DNA of 30,781 bases from a virus. The stretch spans positions 1-30,781 of IMG/VR virus record IMGVR_UViG_3300020810_000021. One strand, written 5' to 3'. Positions within the stretch are counted from its first letter, which is position 1. The number at the start of each line of letters is the position of its first letter. Below, piece by piece: positions 1 to 7,577 of the stretch. The notes under the pieces are model-generated. The model worked only from the letters and a program-made list of their open reading frames with translations, was not told where the DNA came from and did no database searches. The translations under genes were made by a program, and so were the position numbers.

Positions 1-2
1 TA

Positions 3-176
3 ATGACACCGCATGAAGAATTATTAGCACACGAAAAACTTTGTGCAGAAAGATATGACACAATACATCATAGATTAGATCGCATTGAAGCAATGCTTAA
101 CAAATTAATCTGGGGTATTATGGCTGGCTTCGGAGCTATTGTAGTAGCTGTAGTTATGAGTACATTACATTTATAA
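3..176 (+). CDS. Small one-TM phage protein (XhlA/holin-accessory-like)
   Basis: A 57-residue ORF whose ATG overlaps a TAA at 1-3, presumably the stop of the previous gene just outside the window (TAATG). The N-terminal half is polar and heptad-like, with HRLDRIEAMLNK near residues 23-34. A single hydrophobic segment follows (about residues 36-52, WGIMAGFGAIVVAVVM), then a short tail. A coiled coil followed by one C-terminal membrane helix is the layout of XhlA-type haemolysin/holin-accessory proteins. The next gene, a 3TM-type holin, overlaps its stop by one base (TAATG at 174-178), so the pair is probably translationally coupled and acts in lysis at the inner membrane. The family assignment is inference from topology and position. 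Confidence 0.7.
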   Translation: MTPHEELLAHEKLCAERYDTIHHRLDRIEAMLNKLIWGIMAGFGAIVVAVVMSTLHL

Positions 177-604
177 TGCTAACTATATTACAACATATAA
201 TTCCAATAGCGTTAGGTTTTTTTGCTAAACTCTTAGCAATTAAATCTAAGCAAGCTCATGAACAACAGAGTCTTATGTTACAAGCAATGTCTGCTAAAAA
301 GATACAGATAGACTCAGCAAGAGAAGCAGCTAGTAAAGAATCAGGAATGGCAGCATGGAATAGACGATTTCTTATTATTGTTATACTAGCATTGGTTGCA
401 ATTTATCCGATAGCTGGTGTATTTAATATAGAAACAGTCATACCTGTAGTAACAGAAGGATGGAGTTTTTTAGGACTATTTGAAATAGGTGGGAGTACAA
501 CTTTTGAGACAGTAAAAGGATTGTATAAATTTGATGAAATCTTCCAATGGGCAACTCTAATTATAGAGTTTTACTTTGGAGGTCAACTAGCAAAAGGAAA
601 CTAA
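176..604 (+). CDS. Putative 3TM-type holin
   Basis: A 142-residue membrane protein. Hydrophobic segments are visible near residues 3-20 (ILQHIIPIALGFFAKLLA), 65-86 (RFLIIVILALVAIYPIAGVF) and 122-138. A charged, Lys/Gln-rich stretch (about 22-62) lies between the first two. The C-terminal WATLIIEFYFGGQLAKG resembles the conserved FYFG ending of 3TM-type holins such as those of gene transfer agents. Holins of this class form inner-membrane lesions that release endolysin or trigger lysis. The gene sits in the lysis/packaging neighbourhood upstream of terminase, as in T7-like phages. A generic membrane protein cannot be excluded. Confidence 0.7.
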   Translation: MLTILQHIIPIALGFFAKLLAIKSKQAHEQQSLMLQAMSAKKIQIDSAREAASKESGMAAWNRRFLIIVILALVAIYPIAGVFNIETVIPVVTEGWSFLGLFEIGGSTTFETVKGLYKFDEIFQWATLIIEFYFGGQLAKGN

Positions 605-606
605 TT

Positions 607-723
607 ATGCCAATGGTAAATGGAAAGAAGTATGCGTACACAAAAGAAGGTATGAAAAAAGCTGCAGAAGCCAAAAAAAAGATGATGGCTAAAAAGAAAA
701 CAACTAAAAAGAAAATGAAGTAA
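607..723 (+). CDS. Lys-rich microprotein, 38 aa
   Basis: A 38-residue, very basic ORF starting MPMVNGKKYAYTKEG and ending in a run of Lys, Met and Thr. It starts two bases after the holin stop, and its TAA overlaps the next ATG (TAATG at 721-725), so it fits the same coupled operon. The N-terminal NGKKYAYTKEG pattern is of a kind I associate with small conserved proteins of marine podoviruses. Function is unknown. A nucleic-acid-binding or packaging accessory role is inferred only from charge and from its position just upstream of the large terminase gene. Confidence 0.65.
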   Translation: MPMVNGKKYAYTKEGMKKAAEAKKKMMAKKKTTKKKMK

Positions 724-1010
724 TGGCTAAATCACCTGCATGGACTAGAAAAGAGGGACAAAATCCTAAAGGTGGATTGAATGCTAAAGGTAGAGCTAGT
801 GCAAAAGCACAAGGATCTAATCTTAAAGCACCTGTTAAGTCAGGAACTAATCCTAGACGTGTATCTTTTGCAGCAAGGTTTGCAGGAATGAAAGGACCTA
901 TGAAAGACGAGAAAGGTAGACCTACTCGTAAAGCACTAGCATTAAAAGCATGGGGATTTGGTTCTGTTGAGGCAGCTAGAAAGTTTGCACAAAACAATAA
1001 AAAGTCATGA
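723..1010 (+). CDS. Small basic conserved phage protein (DUF6321-like)
   Basis: A 95-residue basic protein with the pattern SPAWTRKEGQNPKGGLNAKG near residues 4-23, followed by ARFAGMKGPMKDEKGRPTR and a C-terminal helix-like segment. The PAWTRKEG...GGLNAKGR pattern matches what I recall of DUF6321, a conserved phage domain of unknown function; this is recall, not a search result. It sits among tiny basic proteins immediately upstream of TerL, where T7-like phages carry the small terminase, so it is one candidate DNA-recognition subunit, though unproven. It starts by TAATG overlap with the previous gene and ends in an ATGA overlap with the next. Confidence 0.85.
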   Translation: MAKSPAWTRKEGQNPKGGLNAKGRASAKAQGSNLKAPVKSGTNPRRVSFAARFAGMKGPMKDEKGRPTRKALALKAWGFGSVEAARKFAQNNKKS

Positions 1011-1138
1011 GTCTATACGAAAATATAAATAAAAGAAAAAAAGCAGGTACTTCTCGTAGTAAGAAGAAGAGTACCATTACAAAGAAAGCTTATGCTAATA
1101 TGAAAGCAGGCTTTCCTAAATCTAAAAAGAAAAAATAA
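1007..1138 (+). CDS. Lys/Arg-rich microprotein, 43 aa
   Basis: A 43-residue ORF starting MSLYENINKRKKAGTSRSKK with ITKKAYANMKAGFPK in the second half, then a Lys-only tail. It overlaps the previous stop by four bases (ATGA at 1007-1010), and its TAA overlaps the TerL ATG (TAATG at 1136-1140). That arrangement and the non-random sequence support a real gene despite its size. Proteins beginning MSLY-N-I-x-R-K-K are recurrent next to terminase genes in marine podoviruses, from memory. Function is unknown; DNA binding is plausible from charge. Confidence 0.7.
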   Translation: MSLYENINKRKKAGTSRSKKKSTITKKAYANMKAGFPKSKKKK

Positions 1139-2670
1139 TGTCTCAGATTGACCAAATCAGGGAAGCTGCTGAAGCAGACTTACTCACGTTTATTAAATTA
1201 GTAGCTCCTCATATATTATTTGGAGCAATACATGAAGAGTTAATTACTTGGTGGGCTAGATCAGAAGCTAAAGATAACCAATTAGTTTTACTTCCTCGTG
1301 GACATATGAAGAGTAAGCTCATTGCTTATAGGACAGCTTGGCATATTACTAAACATCCTGAAACAACAGTACTCTATGTATCAGCAACAGCAGATTTAGC
1401 AGAGAAACAACTCTATGCAATAAAACAGATAATAGATTCACCGATATATCGTAGATACTGGGCTAATATGATTCATCCTGAAGAAGGTAAACGGGAAAAA
1501 TGGGCAGTAGCAGAGATAGCAGTAGATCATCCACAACGTAAACTAGAAGGAATACGCGATGCCACTGTTAAAGCTGTTGGACTTACCTCAAATACTACTG
1601 GGTTCCATGCTGACGTTGTTGTTCTTGATGATATTGTTGTACCTGGAAATGCGTATACAGAAGAAGGAAGAGAAAAAGTATCAAATGCTTATTCACAACT
1701 TGCTTCTATTGAAAATCCAGGTGCAGTTGAGTGGGTTGTTGGTACTCGTTATCACCCTAGGGACATTTATGATACTATGATAAACATGAAAGAGGTTTAT
1801 TATGCTACAGATGAAGAAGAAGAAACTGAACATGAGGTATATGAACTCTTTCAAAAAGTAGTAGAGATAGACGGAGAGTTTCTCTGGGCAAAACGAACAA
1901 GAGCTGATGGGAAAACTTTTGGTTTTGATTCTAAAGAACTAGCAAGAATTAAAGCTAAGTATATAGATCAGACTCAATTCTTTGCACAGTATTACAATGA
2001 TCCTAATACAACAGAAAGTGCTAGAATTAATAAAGATAACTTTCAGTACTTTGATAAGTCAGTGCTTAACAATAGAGAAGGTGACTGGTATATTAGAGAT
2101 AGAAAACTAAACATCTATGCAGCAATTGACTTTGCGTTTAGTTTAAGAAAGCAAGCAGATTACACTGCTCTTGTAATAGTAGGTGTTGATCACCAAGCAA
2201 ACTATTATATTTTAGACATAGATAGATTTAAAACAGAAAAGATTGTAGATTACTATAAACACATATTACAGTCTTGGGAAAAATGGGGATTCAGAAAGAT
2301 ACGTGCTGAGATTACTGTAGCACAACAAACGATTGTAAAAGAACTAAAAGATAGTTACCTTAAACCTAATGGAATACCTTTGTCAATAGATGAGTTTAGA
2401 CCTACAAGACATCTAGGAGATAAAGCACAACGAGTGGGTTCTGTATTAGAACCTAAGTATGATAATTTACAAATATGGCACTACAAGGGTGGTAACTGTC
2501 AGACATTAGAAGAAGAATTAGTAATGGTACACCCACCTCATGATGATATTAAAGATGCTTTATCTAATGCAATAGCTATATCTTTAGTCCCAAAAGTAAG
2601 AGCAAATCAGGGTTTAAGTTTTAGTAAACCATTACCAACCCATAGCAGATTTGGCGGCATAACACATTAA
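1138..2670 (+). CDS. terL: Terminase large subunit (TerL)
   Basis: A 510-residue packaging motor and headful or end-generating nuclease. The N-terminal ATPase shows a Walker A-like loop at about residues 52-60 (LPRGHMKSK, where GHMKSK replaces the classic G-x4-GKS/T) and a Walker B at 160-165 (VVVLDD). The C-terminal RNase H-like nuclease shows AAIDFAFS with Asp331 and the closing acidic cluster PHDDIKDAL (Asp469, Asp470, Asp473). Length is normal for podovirus TerL. The start is fixed by a TAATG overlap with the preceding 43-aa gene; there is no separate Shine-Dalgarno, so translation probably depends on coupling. The portal gene follows nine bases after the stop. Confidence 0.95.
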   Translation: MSQIDQIREAAEADLLTFIKLVAPHILFGAIHEELITWWARSEAKDNQLVLLPRGHMKSKLIAYRTAWHITKHPETTVLYVSATADLAEKQLYAIKQIIDSPIYRRYWANMIHPEEGKREKWAVAEIAVDHPQRKLEGIRDATVKAVGLTSNTTGFHADVVVLDDIVVPGNAYTEEGREKVSNAYSQLASIENPGAVEWVVGTRYHPRDIYDTMINMKEVYYATDEEEETEHEVYELFQKVVEIDGEFLWAKRTRADGKTFGFDSKELARIKAKYIDQTQFFAQYYNDPNTTESARINKDNFQYFDKSVLNNREGDWYIRDRKLNIYAAIDFAFSLRKQADYTALVIVGVDHQANYYILDIDRFKTEKIVDYYKHILQSWEKWGFRKIRAEITVAQQTIVKELKDSYLKPNGIPLSIDEFRPTRHLGDKAQRVGSVLEPKYDNLQIWHYKGGNCQTLEEELVMVHPPHDDIKDALSNAIAISLVPKVRANQGLSFSKPLPTHSRFGGITH

Positions 2671-2679
2671 GGAAATAAT

Positions 2680-4485
2680 ATGGCAGGTGAAGTAGCACAA
2701 ATAGAACAAGCAATTGGTACAGAGAACTTAGCTAAGACACTAGCTGGATTATATAACCAATGGTGGATTCAAAGAAATAATAAAGAATCAGAATGGAGAG
2801 AGTTAAGAAATTATCTCTTTGCTACTGATACTACAACTACTTCTAATAGTTCTCTTCCTTGGAAAAACAAAACTACTCTTCCTAAGTTAACACAGATTAG
2901 AGATAATTTACATGCTAACTACATGGATGCTTTGTTCCCTAATGACAACTGGATGAAGTGGGAAGGAGCTACGCAAGAAGCTACTACCATGAAGAAACGT
3001 AAAGCTATTGAAGCTTACATGAAAACTAAACTCAAAGAGTCTAAGTTTAGAGAAGAGATTAGTTTACTTGTTTATGACTATATAGACTATGGTAATGCGT
3101 TTGGTGAGGTTATGTATGTTAATGATTCTCATGTAGATCCTATTACTGAAGAAACTATTACAACTTATAATGGTCCTAAACTAAAAAGAATATCTCCATT
3201 TGATCTTGTCTTTAATCCTGTAGCATCTTCCTTTGCTAAGTCACCTAAGTTTACTAGAAAAGTAACCTCTATTGGTGAACTTAAAAAACAACTAACTACC
3301 CGTCCTGACTTAAACTATAATAAAGCAGCATTTAATAAAGCTGTAGACATTAGAAAAACTATTTCTATGTTTAGAGTTGAGGATGTAAACAAAGCAGAAG
3401 CATTTATAGCTGATGGCTTTGGTACACTACAAGAATACTATCAATCAGGTATGGTAGAGATACTAGAATTTGAAGGTGATTGGTATGATAAAGATGAAGA
3501 TAAACTTTATGAGAATAGACTTATAACAATCATTGACAGATCTTATATTCTAAGAAACATAAAGAATCCTAGTTACATTGGTCATGACAGCAAAGCTCAT
3601 GTAGCATGGAGAAAACGTCCTGATAACTTATATGGTATGGGACCACTAGATAACCTAGTAGGTTTACAGTATCGTATTGACCACCTAGAGAATGCTAAAG
3701 CAGATGCACTAGACTTAACTATCCATCCCCCTATGGTAGTTAGAGGGGAAGTAGATCCATTTACTTGGGGTCCTGAGGTAACTATTCATTTACAAGAAGA
3801 TGGTGATATACAAATGTTACCACCTAACCCTGCAGCTTTTCAAGTTAACAACGAGCTAGCAGCATTAATGAATACAATGGAAGAGATGGCGGGTGCTCCT
3901 AAAGAAGCAATGGGTATCAGAACTCCAGGAGAGAAGACAGCCTTTGAAGTACAATCATTACAGAATGCTGCTGGTAGAATATTCCAAAATAAAGTTAATC
4001 AGTTTGAGATTGAGTTCCTAGAACCTGTTCTTAACATGATGTTAGAAACTGCTAAACGGAATCTTAACTTACCAGAGTTAGCTAAAGTCTATGATGATGA
4101 CTTTGGTGTACAAGACTTCTTATCTATTACTAAAGAAGATTTAACCGCACGTGGTAAGATTAGACCTATAGGTGCTAGACACTATGCAGCTAGAGCACAG
4201 CTACTACAGAACATTCTAGGTGTATTTAATAGCCCAATTGGTCAAATGATTGCTCCACATGTATCACCTAAACATTTAGCCGAAATGGTAGAGGAGTATA
4301 TGGGTTTTGATAAATATGGATTTATTAAAGATAATGCTGCATTATTTGAAGCAGGAGAGCAAGAAAAGATTAAAATGCAGATACAACAAGATTTACAATC
4401 TCAGCAAGCAGCTCCTTCTATGGAAGAACAAATGGTTGACCAACAAATCAATCAAGTAGAAGGACAACTACCTCCTGAGATGTAA
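2680..4485 (+). CDS. Portal (head-tail connector) protein
   Basis: A 601-residue protein at the position and length of podovirus portals, between TerL and scaffold. Portals form the dodecameric ring at one capsid vertex through which DNA enters and leaves. Supporting sequence includes an N-terminal region rich in Trp and Arg, the central RPDNLYGMGPLDNLVGLQYR (about residues 310-329) and the helical segment MAGAPKEAMGIRTPGEKTAF near 406-426, a pattern seen in T7-like connectors. A Gln/Glu-rich C-terminus (QQDLQSQQAAPSMEEQM) is also typical. AAGGAAATA upstream gives a reasonable ribosome binding site. The stop codon lies inside an inverted repeat next to promoter P1. Confidence 0.93.
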   Translation: MAGEVAQIEQAIGTENLAKTLAGLYNQWWIQRNNKESEWRELRNYLFATDTTTTSNSSLPWKNKTTLPKLTQIRDNLHANYMDALFPNDNWMKWEGATQEATTMKKRKAIEAYMKTKLKESKFREEISLLVYDYIDYGNAFGEVMYVNDSHVDPITEETITTYNGPKLKRISPFDLVFNPVASSFAKSPKFTRKVTSIGELKKQLTTRPDLNYNKAAFNKAVDIRKTISMFRVEDVNKAEAFIADGFGTLQEYYQSGMVEILEFEGDWYDKDEDKLYENRLITIIDRSYILRNIKNPSYIGHDSKAHVAWRKRPDNLYGMGPLDNLVGLQYRIDHLENAKADALDLTIHPPMVVRGEVDPFTWGPEVTIHLQEDGDIQMLPPNPAAFQVNNELAALMNTMEEMAGAPKEAMGIRTPGEKTAFEVQSLQNAAGRIFQNKVNQFEIEFLEPVLNMMLETAKRNLNLPELAKVYDDDFGVQDFLSITKEDLTARGKIRPIGARHYAARAQLLQNILGVFNSPIGQMIAPHVSPKHLAEMVEEYMGFDKYGFIKDNAALFEAGEQEKIKMQIQQDLQSQQAAPSMEEQMVDQQINQVEGQLPPEM

Positions 4486-4504
4486 TACATAGATCAAGTA
4501 TTAC
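4482..4504. repeat. Inverted repeat abutting promoter P1
   Basis: GTAATAC (4482-4488) and GTATTAC (4498-4504) form a perfect 7-bp inverted repeat with a 9-base loop. The left arm contains the portal stop codon; the right arm ends one base before the TTGACT -35 hexamer at 4505. It could be an operator for a regulator, a weak terminator for the TerL-portal transcript, or chance in AT-rich DNA. Confidence 0.45.
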
Positions 4505-4533
4505 TTGACTTTTACTTAAAAATATGGTATAAT
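4505..4533 (+). promoter_or_regulatory. Promoter P1, sigma-70-like with extended -10
   Basis: TTGACT (4505-4510), a 17-base spacer, then TATAAT (4528-4533), preceded by TGG for an extended -10. The transcription start expected six to seven bases downstream falls on the A of the ATG at 4540. It sits in a short gap after portal and points into the 68-aa gene, scaffold and capsid. The spacer closely resembles those of the minus-strand elements at 24264-24292 and 26898-26926, which share A8-A10, A12, T13, T15 and G16. Confidence 0.85.
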
Positions 4534-4539
4534 TATAGT

Positions 4540-4746
4540 ATGGATTTAAAAAGTGATAAAGCACAGTCTTTAACAAAGAAACAAGTTATTGAAGAGTTAA
4601 AAGGTTATCTTGATGATCAAGTAGCAATATCTCAAAGAAAGTGTATAGATGAAGAAACATTCAAACTACCTGCTTACAATGAGTATCAAGCTTATCAAAG
4701 AGGTGTCCAAAAAGCTTTAACAAAACTATACAACTTATTACCTTGA
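4540..4746 (+). CDS. Small protein behind promoter P1, 68 aa
   Basis: A 68-residue, mostly helical, charged protein (MDLKSDKAQSLTKKQVIEEL...). I do not recognise a family. It has no Shine-Dalgarno: the sequence before its ATG is the -10 region of promoter P1, so the mRNA is predicted to be leaderless or nearly so. It ends in a TGA 17 bases before the scaffold ATG and is the first gene of the predicted capsid transcription unit. A capsid-assembly role is only a guess from position. The open frame, placement and absence of a competing ORF support a real gene. Confidence 0.75.
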   Translation: MDLKSDKAQSLTKKQVIEELKGYLDDQVAISQRKCIDEETFKLPAYNEYQAYQRGVQKALTKLYNLLP

Positions 4747-4763
4747 CCAAAGGAGATAGTAAC

Positions 4764-5477
4764 ATGAATGATGAAGTACAACAAGCAACTAAAACACCTG
4801 TAGAGCAGAGTACCAACGAAGCTGTACAAACAGATACTGCACCAGAGACATTTGAAATTCCGACCGAAGTTCAATCGTTAGTTGGTGAAGGTAAAAAGTA
4901 CCAGAGTCCAGAAGATGCTCTTAAATCTGTTCCTCATGCTCAAAAGCATATTGAGACCTTAGAGTCTGAGTTAGCTGAAGCACGTGAAGAATTAACTAAG
5001 AGAAGAACTACTCAGGAACTTATAGATGAAATCAAGTCTGGAGTTCAACCGACAGTCACGACCGCACCAGTAGGGGAACTTAATCAAGATAACATAATGG
5101 ATTTAGTTAATCAAACATTAAGTATTAGAGAGAAACAAGCTAAGGCTAAAACTAATGCTGATCAGGTAGCGAAAGCTTTTACTAGTCAGTATGGTCAAGA
5201 AGCTGAAAAGACTTACAATTCTATTGCTAATGACTTGGGACTATCCGTTACACAACTAAATGAGCTTGCAGCAGCAAGCCCTAAAGTAGTATTAAAAGCA
5301 GCAGGATTAAGTCTTGCTAAAGCACCTTCAGGTTCTATTGAAAGTGATGTTAATACTCAAGCTTTAAGTAATCAAACAACTCCTGCAATACTATCTGCAA
5401 AGGTAGCAGGGGGTTCTACGAAAGACTTATTAGCTGCTTGGGGTAATGCTGGAGCTAAAATTAAACAACAGTCTTAG
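4764..5477 (+). CDS. Scaffolding protein
   Basis: A 237-residue acidic, Gln/Thr/Glu-rich protein between portal and capsid, the usual location of the podovirus scaffold, which templates procapsid assembly and leaves before or during packaging. A predicted coiled coil covers about residues 58-90 (HAQKHIETLESELAEAREEL), followed by a second helical Lys/Ala-rich region. I chose the ATG at 4764, not the in-frame TTG at 4743, because AGGAG at 4751-4755 lies eight bases upstream of it. The identification rests on position, composition and coiled coil, since scaffolds diverge quickly. Confidence 0.85.
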   Translation: MNDEVQQATKTPVEQSTNEAVQTDTAPETFEIPTEVQSLVGEGKKYQSPEDALKSVPHAQKHIETLESELAEAREELTKRRTTQELIDEIKSGVQPTVTTAPVGELNQDNIMDLVNQTLSIREKQAKAKTNADQVAKAFTSQYGQEAEKTYNSIANDLGLSVTQLNELAAASPKVVLKAAGLSLAKAPSGSIESDVNTQALSNQTTPAILSAKVAGGSTKDLLAAWGNAGAKIKQQS

Positions 5478-5488
5478 GAGACTTTTAA

Positions 5489-6475
5489 ATGTCACAACTG
5501 ACAAGTAATACTTCTGCCTTTATTGAGGCTCAGCAGTATTCTCAGTTTATTCTTGATAACTTACATGACTACTTATTACCAGAAGGTATGTGGCGTGATG
5601 TAACAGACTTCGGTTCAGGTACAACACTCAACATTAAAACAGTTGGTACTGTAACACTTCAAGATGCAGCAGAGGATACACCTTTAAACTTTACAAACAT
5701 TGACACAGGTACTATTAACCTAACTATCACTGACTACATTGGTGATGCTTGGAAAGTATCTGATGATCTTCGTGAAGATGGTTCACAAGTAGACACATTG
5801 ATGGCTATGCGTGCAATGGAATCAACACGTGCTCTTGGTGAAAACCATGAAGGACGATTCTTAGGCACAGCTAACAATGGTCAAACAGTAGCTAATCTTA
5901 ACTTAGTCAATGGTCGTCCACATAGATGGGTAGCTGGTGGTTCTGGTGGAACATCACGTAACATCGTTCTAGCTGACTTTGTATCTATGAAATTAGCATT
6001 TGACAAAGCTAATGCACCTGCTTCAGGTCGTATAGCTATTGTTGATCCTATTGTAGAAGCTACACTAAACTCATTGATTTCTCAAACATCAGTAGTTAAT
6101 AACACTCCGCAATTCCAAGGTGTTCTTAACGAAGGTTTTGCTAGAGATCATCGTTTCGTAAGAAACATTATGGGTTGGGATATTTACACTTCTAACTTCT
6201 TACCATCACTTACAGCAACAGAAGCTATTAACGGTGCAGCATATGACCTAGCTAATGATACAGCTGAAATTGGTGATAAAGCTAACGTATTTATGTGCGT
6301 AGCTGATGACTCTTGCAAACCTGTTATGCACGCTTGGAGACGAGCTCCGCAAACAGAAGGTTGGAGAGACAACGAAGAAAGAGCTGATAAATATCAAGTT
6401 ACTTCTCGTTTTGGTTTCGGTGTTCAGCGTGCTGATACACTGGGTGTGATTTTAACTGACGACTCAACTTACTAG
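5489..6475 (+). CDS. Major capsid protein
   Basis: A 328-residue protein directly after the scaffold, of the length expected for an HK97-fold podovirus major capsid protein. It begins with an N-terminal arm (SAFIEAQQYSQFILDNLHDY) leading to a hydrophobic beta-rich region (TTLNIKTVGTVTLQD) and ends in FGFGVQRADTLGVILTDD, typical of marine podovirus capsid proteins. A strong Shine-Dalgarno (TAGGAG) precedes the ATG. It is the third gene behind promoter P1 and ahead of the hairpin at 6961, which fits high-level late expression. No protease gene was seen nearby, so maturation may not need cleavage. Confidence 0.93.
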   Translation: MSQLTSNTSAFIEAQQYSQFILDNLHDYLLPEGMWRDVTDFGSGTTLNIKTVGTVTLQDAAEDTPLNFTNIDTGTINLTITDYIGDAWKVSDDLREDGSQVDTLMAMRAMESTRALGENHEGRFLGTANNGQTVANLNLVNGRPHRWVAGGSGGTSRNIVLADFVSMKLAFDKANAPASGRIAIVDPIVEATLNSLISQTSVVNNTPQFQGVLNEGFARDHRFVRNIMGWDIYTSNFLPSLTATEAINGAAYDLANDTAEIGDKANVFMCVADDSCKPVMHAWRRAPQTEGWRDNEERADKYQVTSRFGFGVQRADTLGVILTDDSTY

Positions 6476-6485
6476 GAGATATAAT

Positions 6486-6953
6486 ATGACTATTGAATTA
6501 GCTCCTATCAGGGGCGTAGCAAGTCACTACGGGGTTCGTACATCTAATAACTCATTAGGTGGTCAAGAATCTACAAAAGAGGGTATTGTTAAAAGTGCGG
6601 AGTGGTCATTTAGCTACGACAATCTTTCAGCAACACTAAATAGTAACCTTGCACAAACTATACCTGCAAATGCTTCTGTTGTTGAAGCTACTTTGTATGT
6701 AGACGATGCTTGGATTGGTGGTACTAACCTAACTATTGGTTTATATACACCAGCAGGTGTTGCAATTGATGCAGATGGTTTAGTAGAAGCTAAACTAACA
6801 GCAGCTTTAACTGCTAATAAAGTTATTGCTGGCGATGGTGCTTTAATAGGCACTACTGTTGGTGCTAATGCTGGACAGTTAGTAGCAGCAACTACAGGTA
6901 CTTATACTGCAGGTTCTGCTAGAGTCGTAGTTAAATTTAAATACGACGTGTAA
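6486..6953 (+). CDS. Capsid-adjacent beta-rich structural protein
   Basis: A 155-residue Ala/Thr/Gly-rich protein with alternating hydrophobic strands (SVVEATLYVDD, NLTIGLYTPAG, SARVVVKFKYDV), suggesting a beta-sandwich. AGGAGATATA upstream is a strong ribosome binding site, and the gene lies ten bases after the capsid stop and just before the post-capsid hairpin. The position is that of a decoration or minor capsid protein. I cannot name a family; the capsid role is inferred from location and fold-like composition. Confidence 0.8.
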   Translation: MTIELAPIRGVASHYGVRTSNNSLGGQESTKEGIVKSAEWSFSYDNLSATLNSNLAQTIPANASVVEATLYVDDAWIGGTNLTIGLYTPAGVAIDADGLVEAKLTAALTANKVIAGDGALIGTTVGANAGQLVAATTGTYTAGSARVVVKFKYDV

Positions 6954-6960
6954 TACAACG

Positions 6961-6989
6961 AGATAGCTCCCCTTCGGGGGAGTATATCT
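6961..6989 (+). terminator. UUCG-capped hairpin after the capsid genes
   Basis: CTCCCC (6967-6972), TTCG loop (6973-6976) and GGGGAG (6977-6982) form a C(UUCG)G-capped 6-bp GC stem. It is extended by AGATA (6961-6965) pairing with TATCT (6985-6989) across small internal bulges. This is the strongest hairpin I noticed in an intergenic stretch. The following bases are CCCTAATTTAA rather than a U tract, so it may be an attenuator, an RNase processing site or a 3'-end stabiliser instead of a full intrinsic terminator. Its location corresponds to the T7 terminator after gene 10. Confidence 0.6.
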
Positions 6990-7013
6990 CCCTAATTTAA
7001 TACAGGAAATAAC

Positions 7014-7577
7014 ATGACCATACAACATTCAACAATTACAGGTGCAGATCTGCATGAGCCTAAGGGAGTAGCCACAGCTGCAAATAATACTGTGTATGTT
7101 GCTAATGGTTCAGCTTCAGGTGCTTGGACACCTTTAAGTAGATACTTAGGAGCTTATACAGGTTTTGATTCTACTACTCCTGCTTACACTCATAGTACTA
7201 CAACATCTGATACAGTCTTAAATAATACATTTACTGCTACTGAAAATAATGGCTTTACTGTACTAACCTCTCCTAATACAAGAATACGTTATGATGGCAC
7301 TGAAACTATATCTGTTAATGTTTTAATATCTTTATCTACTGAGCAAGCTTCAGGATCTAATAAAGAGGTAGAATGGGCATTATATAAAAATGGAAGTGCT
7401 ATTACTGGAGCAAGATCTCTTAGAACACTCAGCTCTTCTAGCTGGGGATCTATTACTTTAAGTGGCTTTACTGAATTATCAACAAATGATTACTTAGAAA
7501 TCTTTACTAAAGCAGATGGAGCAAGCTCAATATTATATGCTTCTATACAACTTTCAATTGTGGGAACTAAAAAATAA
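7014..7577 (+). CDS. Putative virion fibre/decoration protein
   Basis: A 187-residue protein whose N-terminus has the pattern DLHEPKGVATAANNTVYVAN followed by GSASGAW (about residues 12-37). I recall this as recurrent in capsid- or tail-adjacent structural proteins of marine phages. The rest alternates Ser/Thr with hydrophobic residues and ends in a strand-rich region (YLEIFTKADGA...ILYASIQLSIVGTK), resembling a C1q/TNF-like trimeric beta domain. CAGGAAATAAC precedes the ATG, and the stop overlaps the next gene (TAATG). It is the best candidate in view for an exposed, possibly receptor- or surface-binding protein; head fibre is the likelier reading. Exact role is unproven. Confidence 0.75.
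   Translation: MTIQHSTITGADLHEPKGVATAANNTVYVANGSASGAWTPLSRYLGAYTGFDSTTPAYTHSTTTSDTVLNNTFTATENNGFTVLTSPNTRIRYDGTETISVNVLISLSTEQASGSNKEVEWALYKNGSAITGARSLRTLSSSSWGSITLSGFTELSTNDYLEIFTKADGASSILYASIQLSIVGTKK

Noticed and set aside
704-997. Minus-strand ORF opposite the 95-aa basic protein
   Set aside because: Antisense to a gene with a recognisable domain and coupled starts; no independent support.
1138-2670. TerL Walker A deviation (GHMKSK) as a sign of inactivation
   Set aside because: Walker B, nuclease acids and full length are intact, and non-classical P-loops are common in terminases.
4743-4763. TTG start extending the scaffold by seven residues
   Set aside because: The AGGAG at 4751-4755 is placed for the ATG at 4764 and would fall inside the extended coding region.
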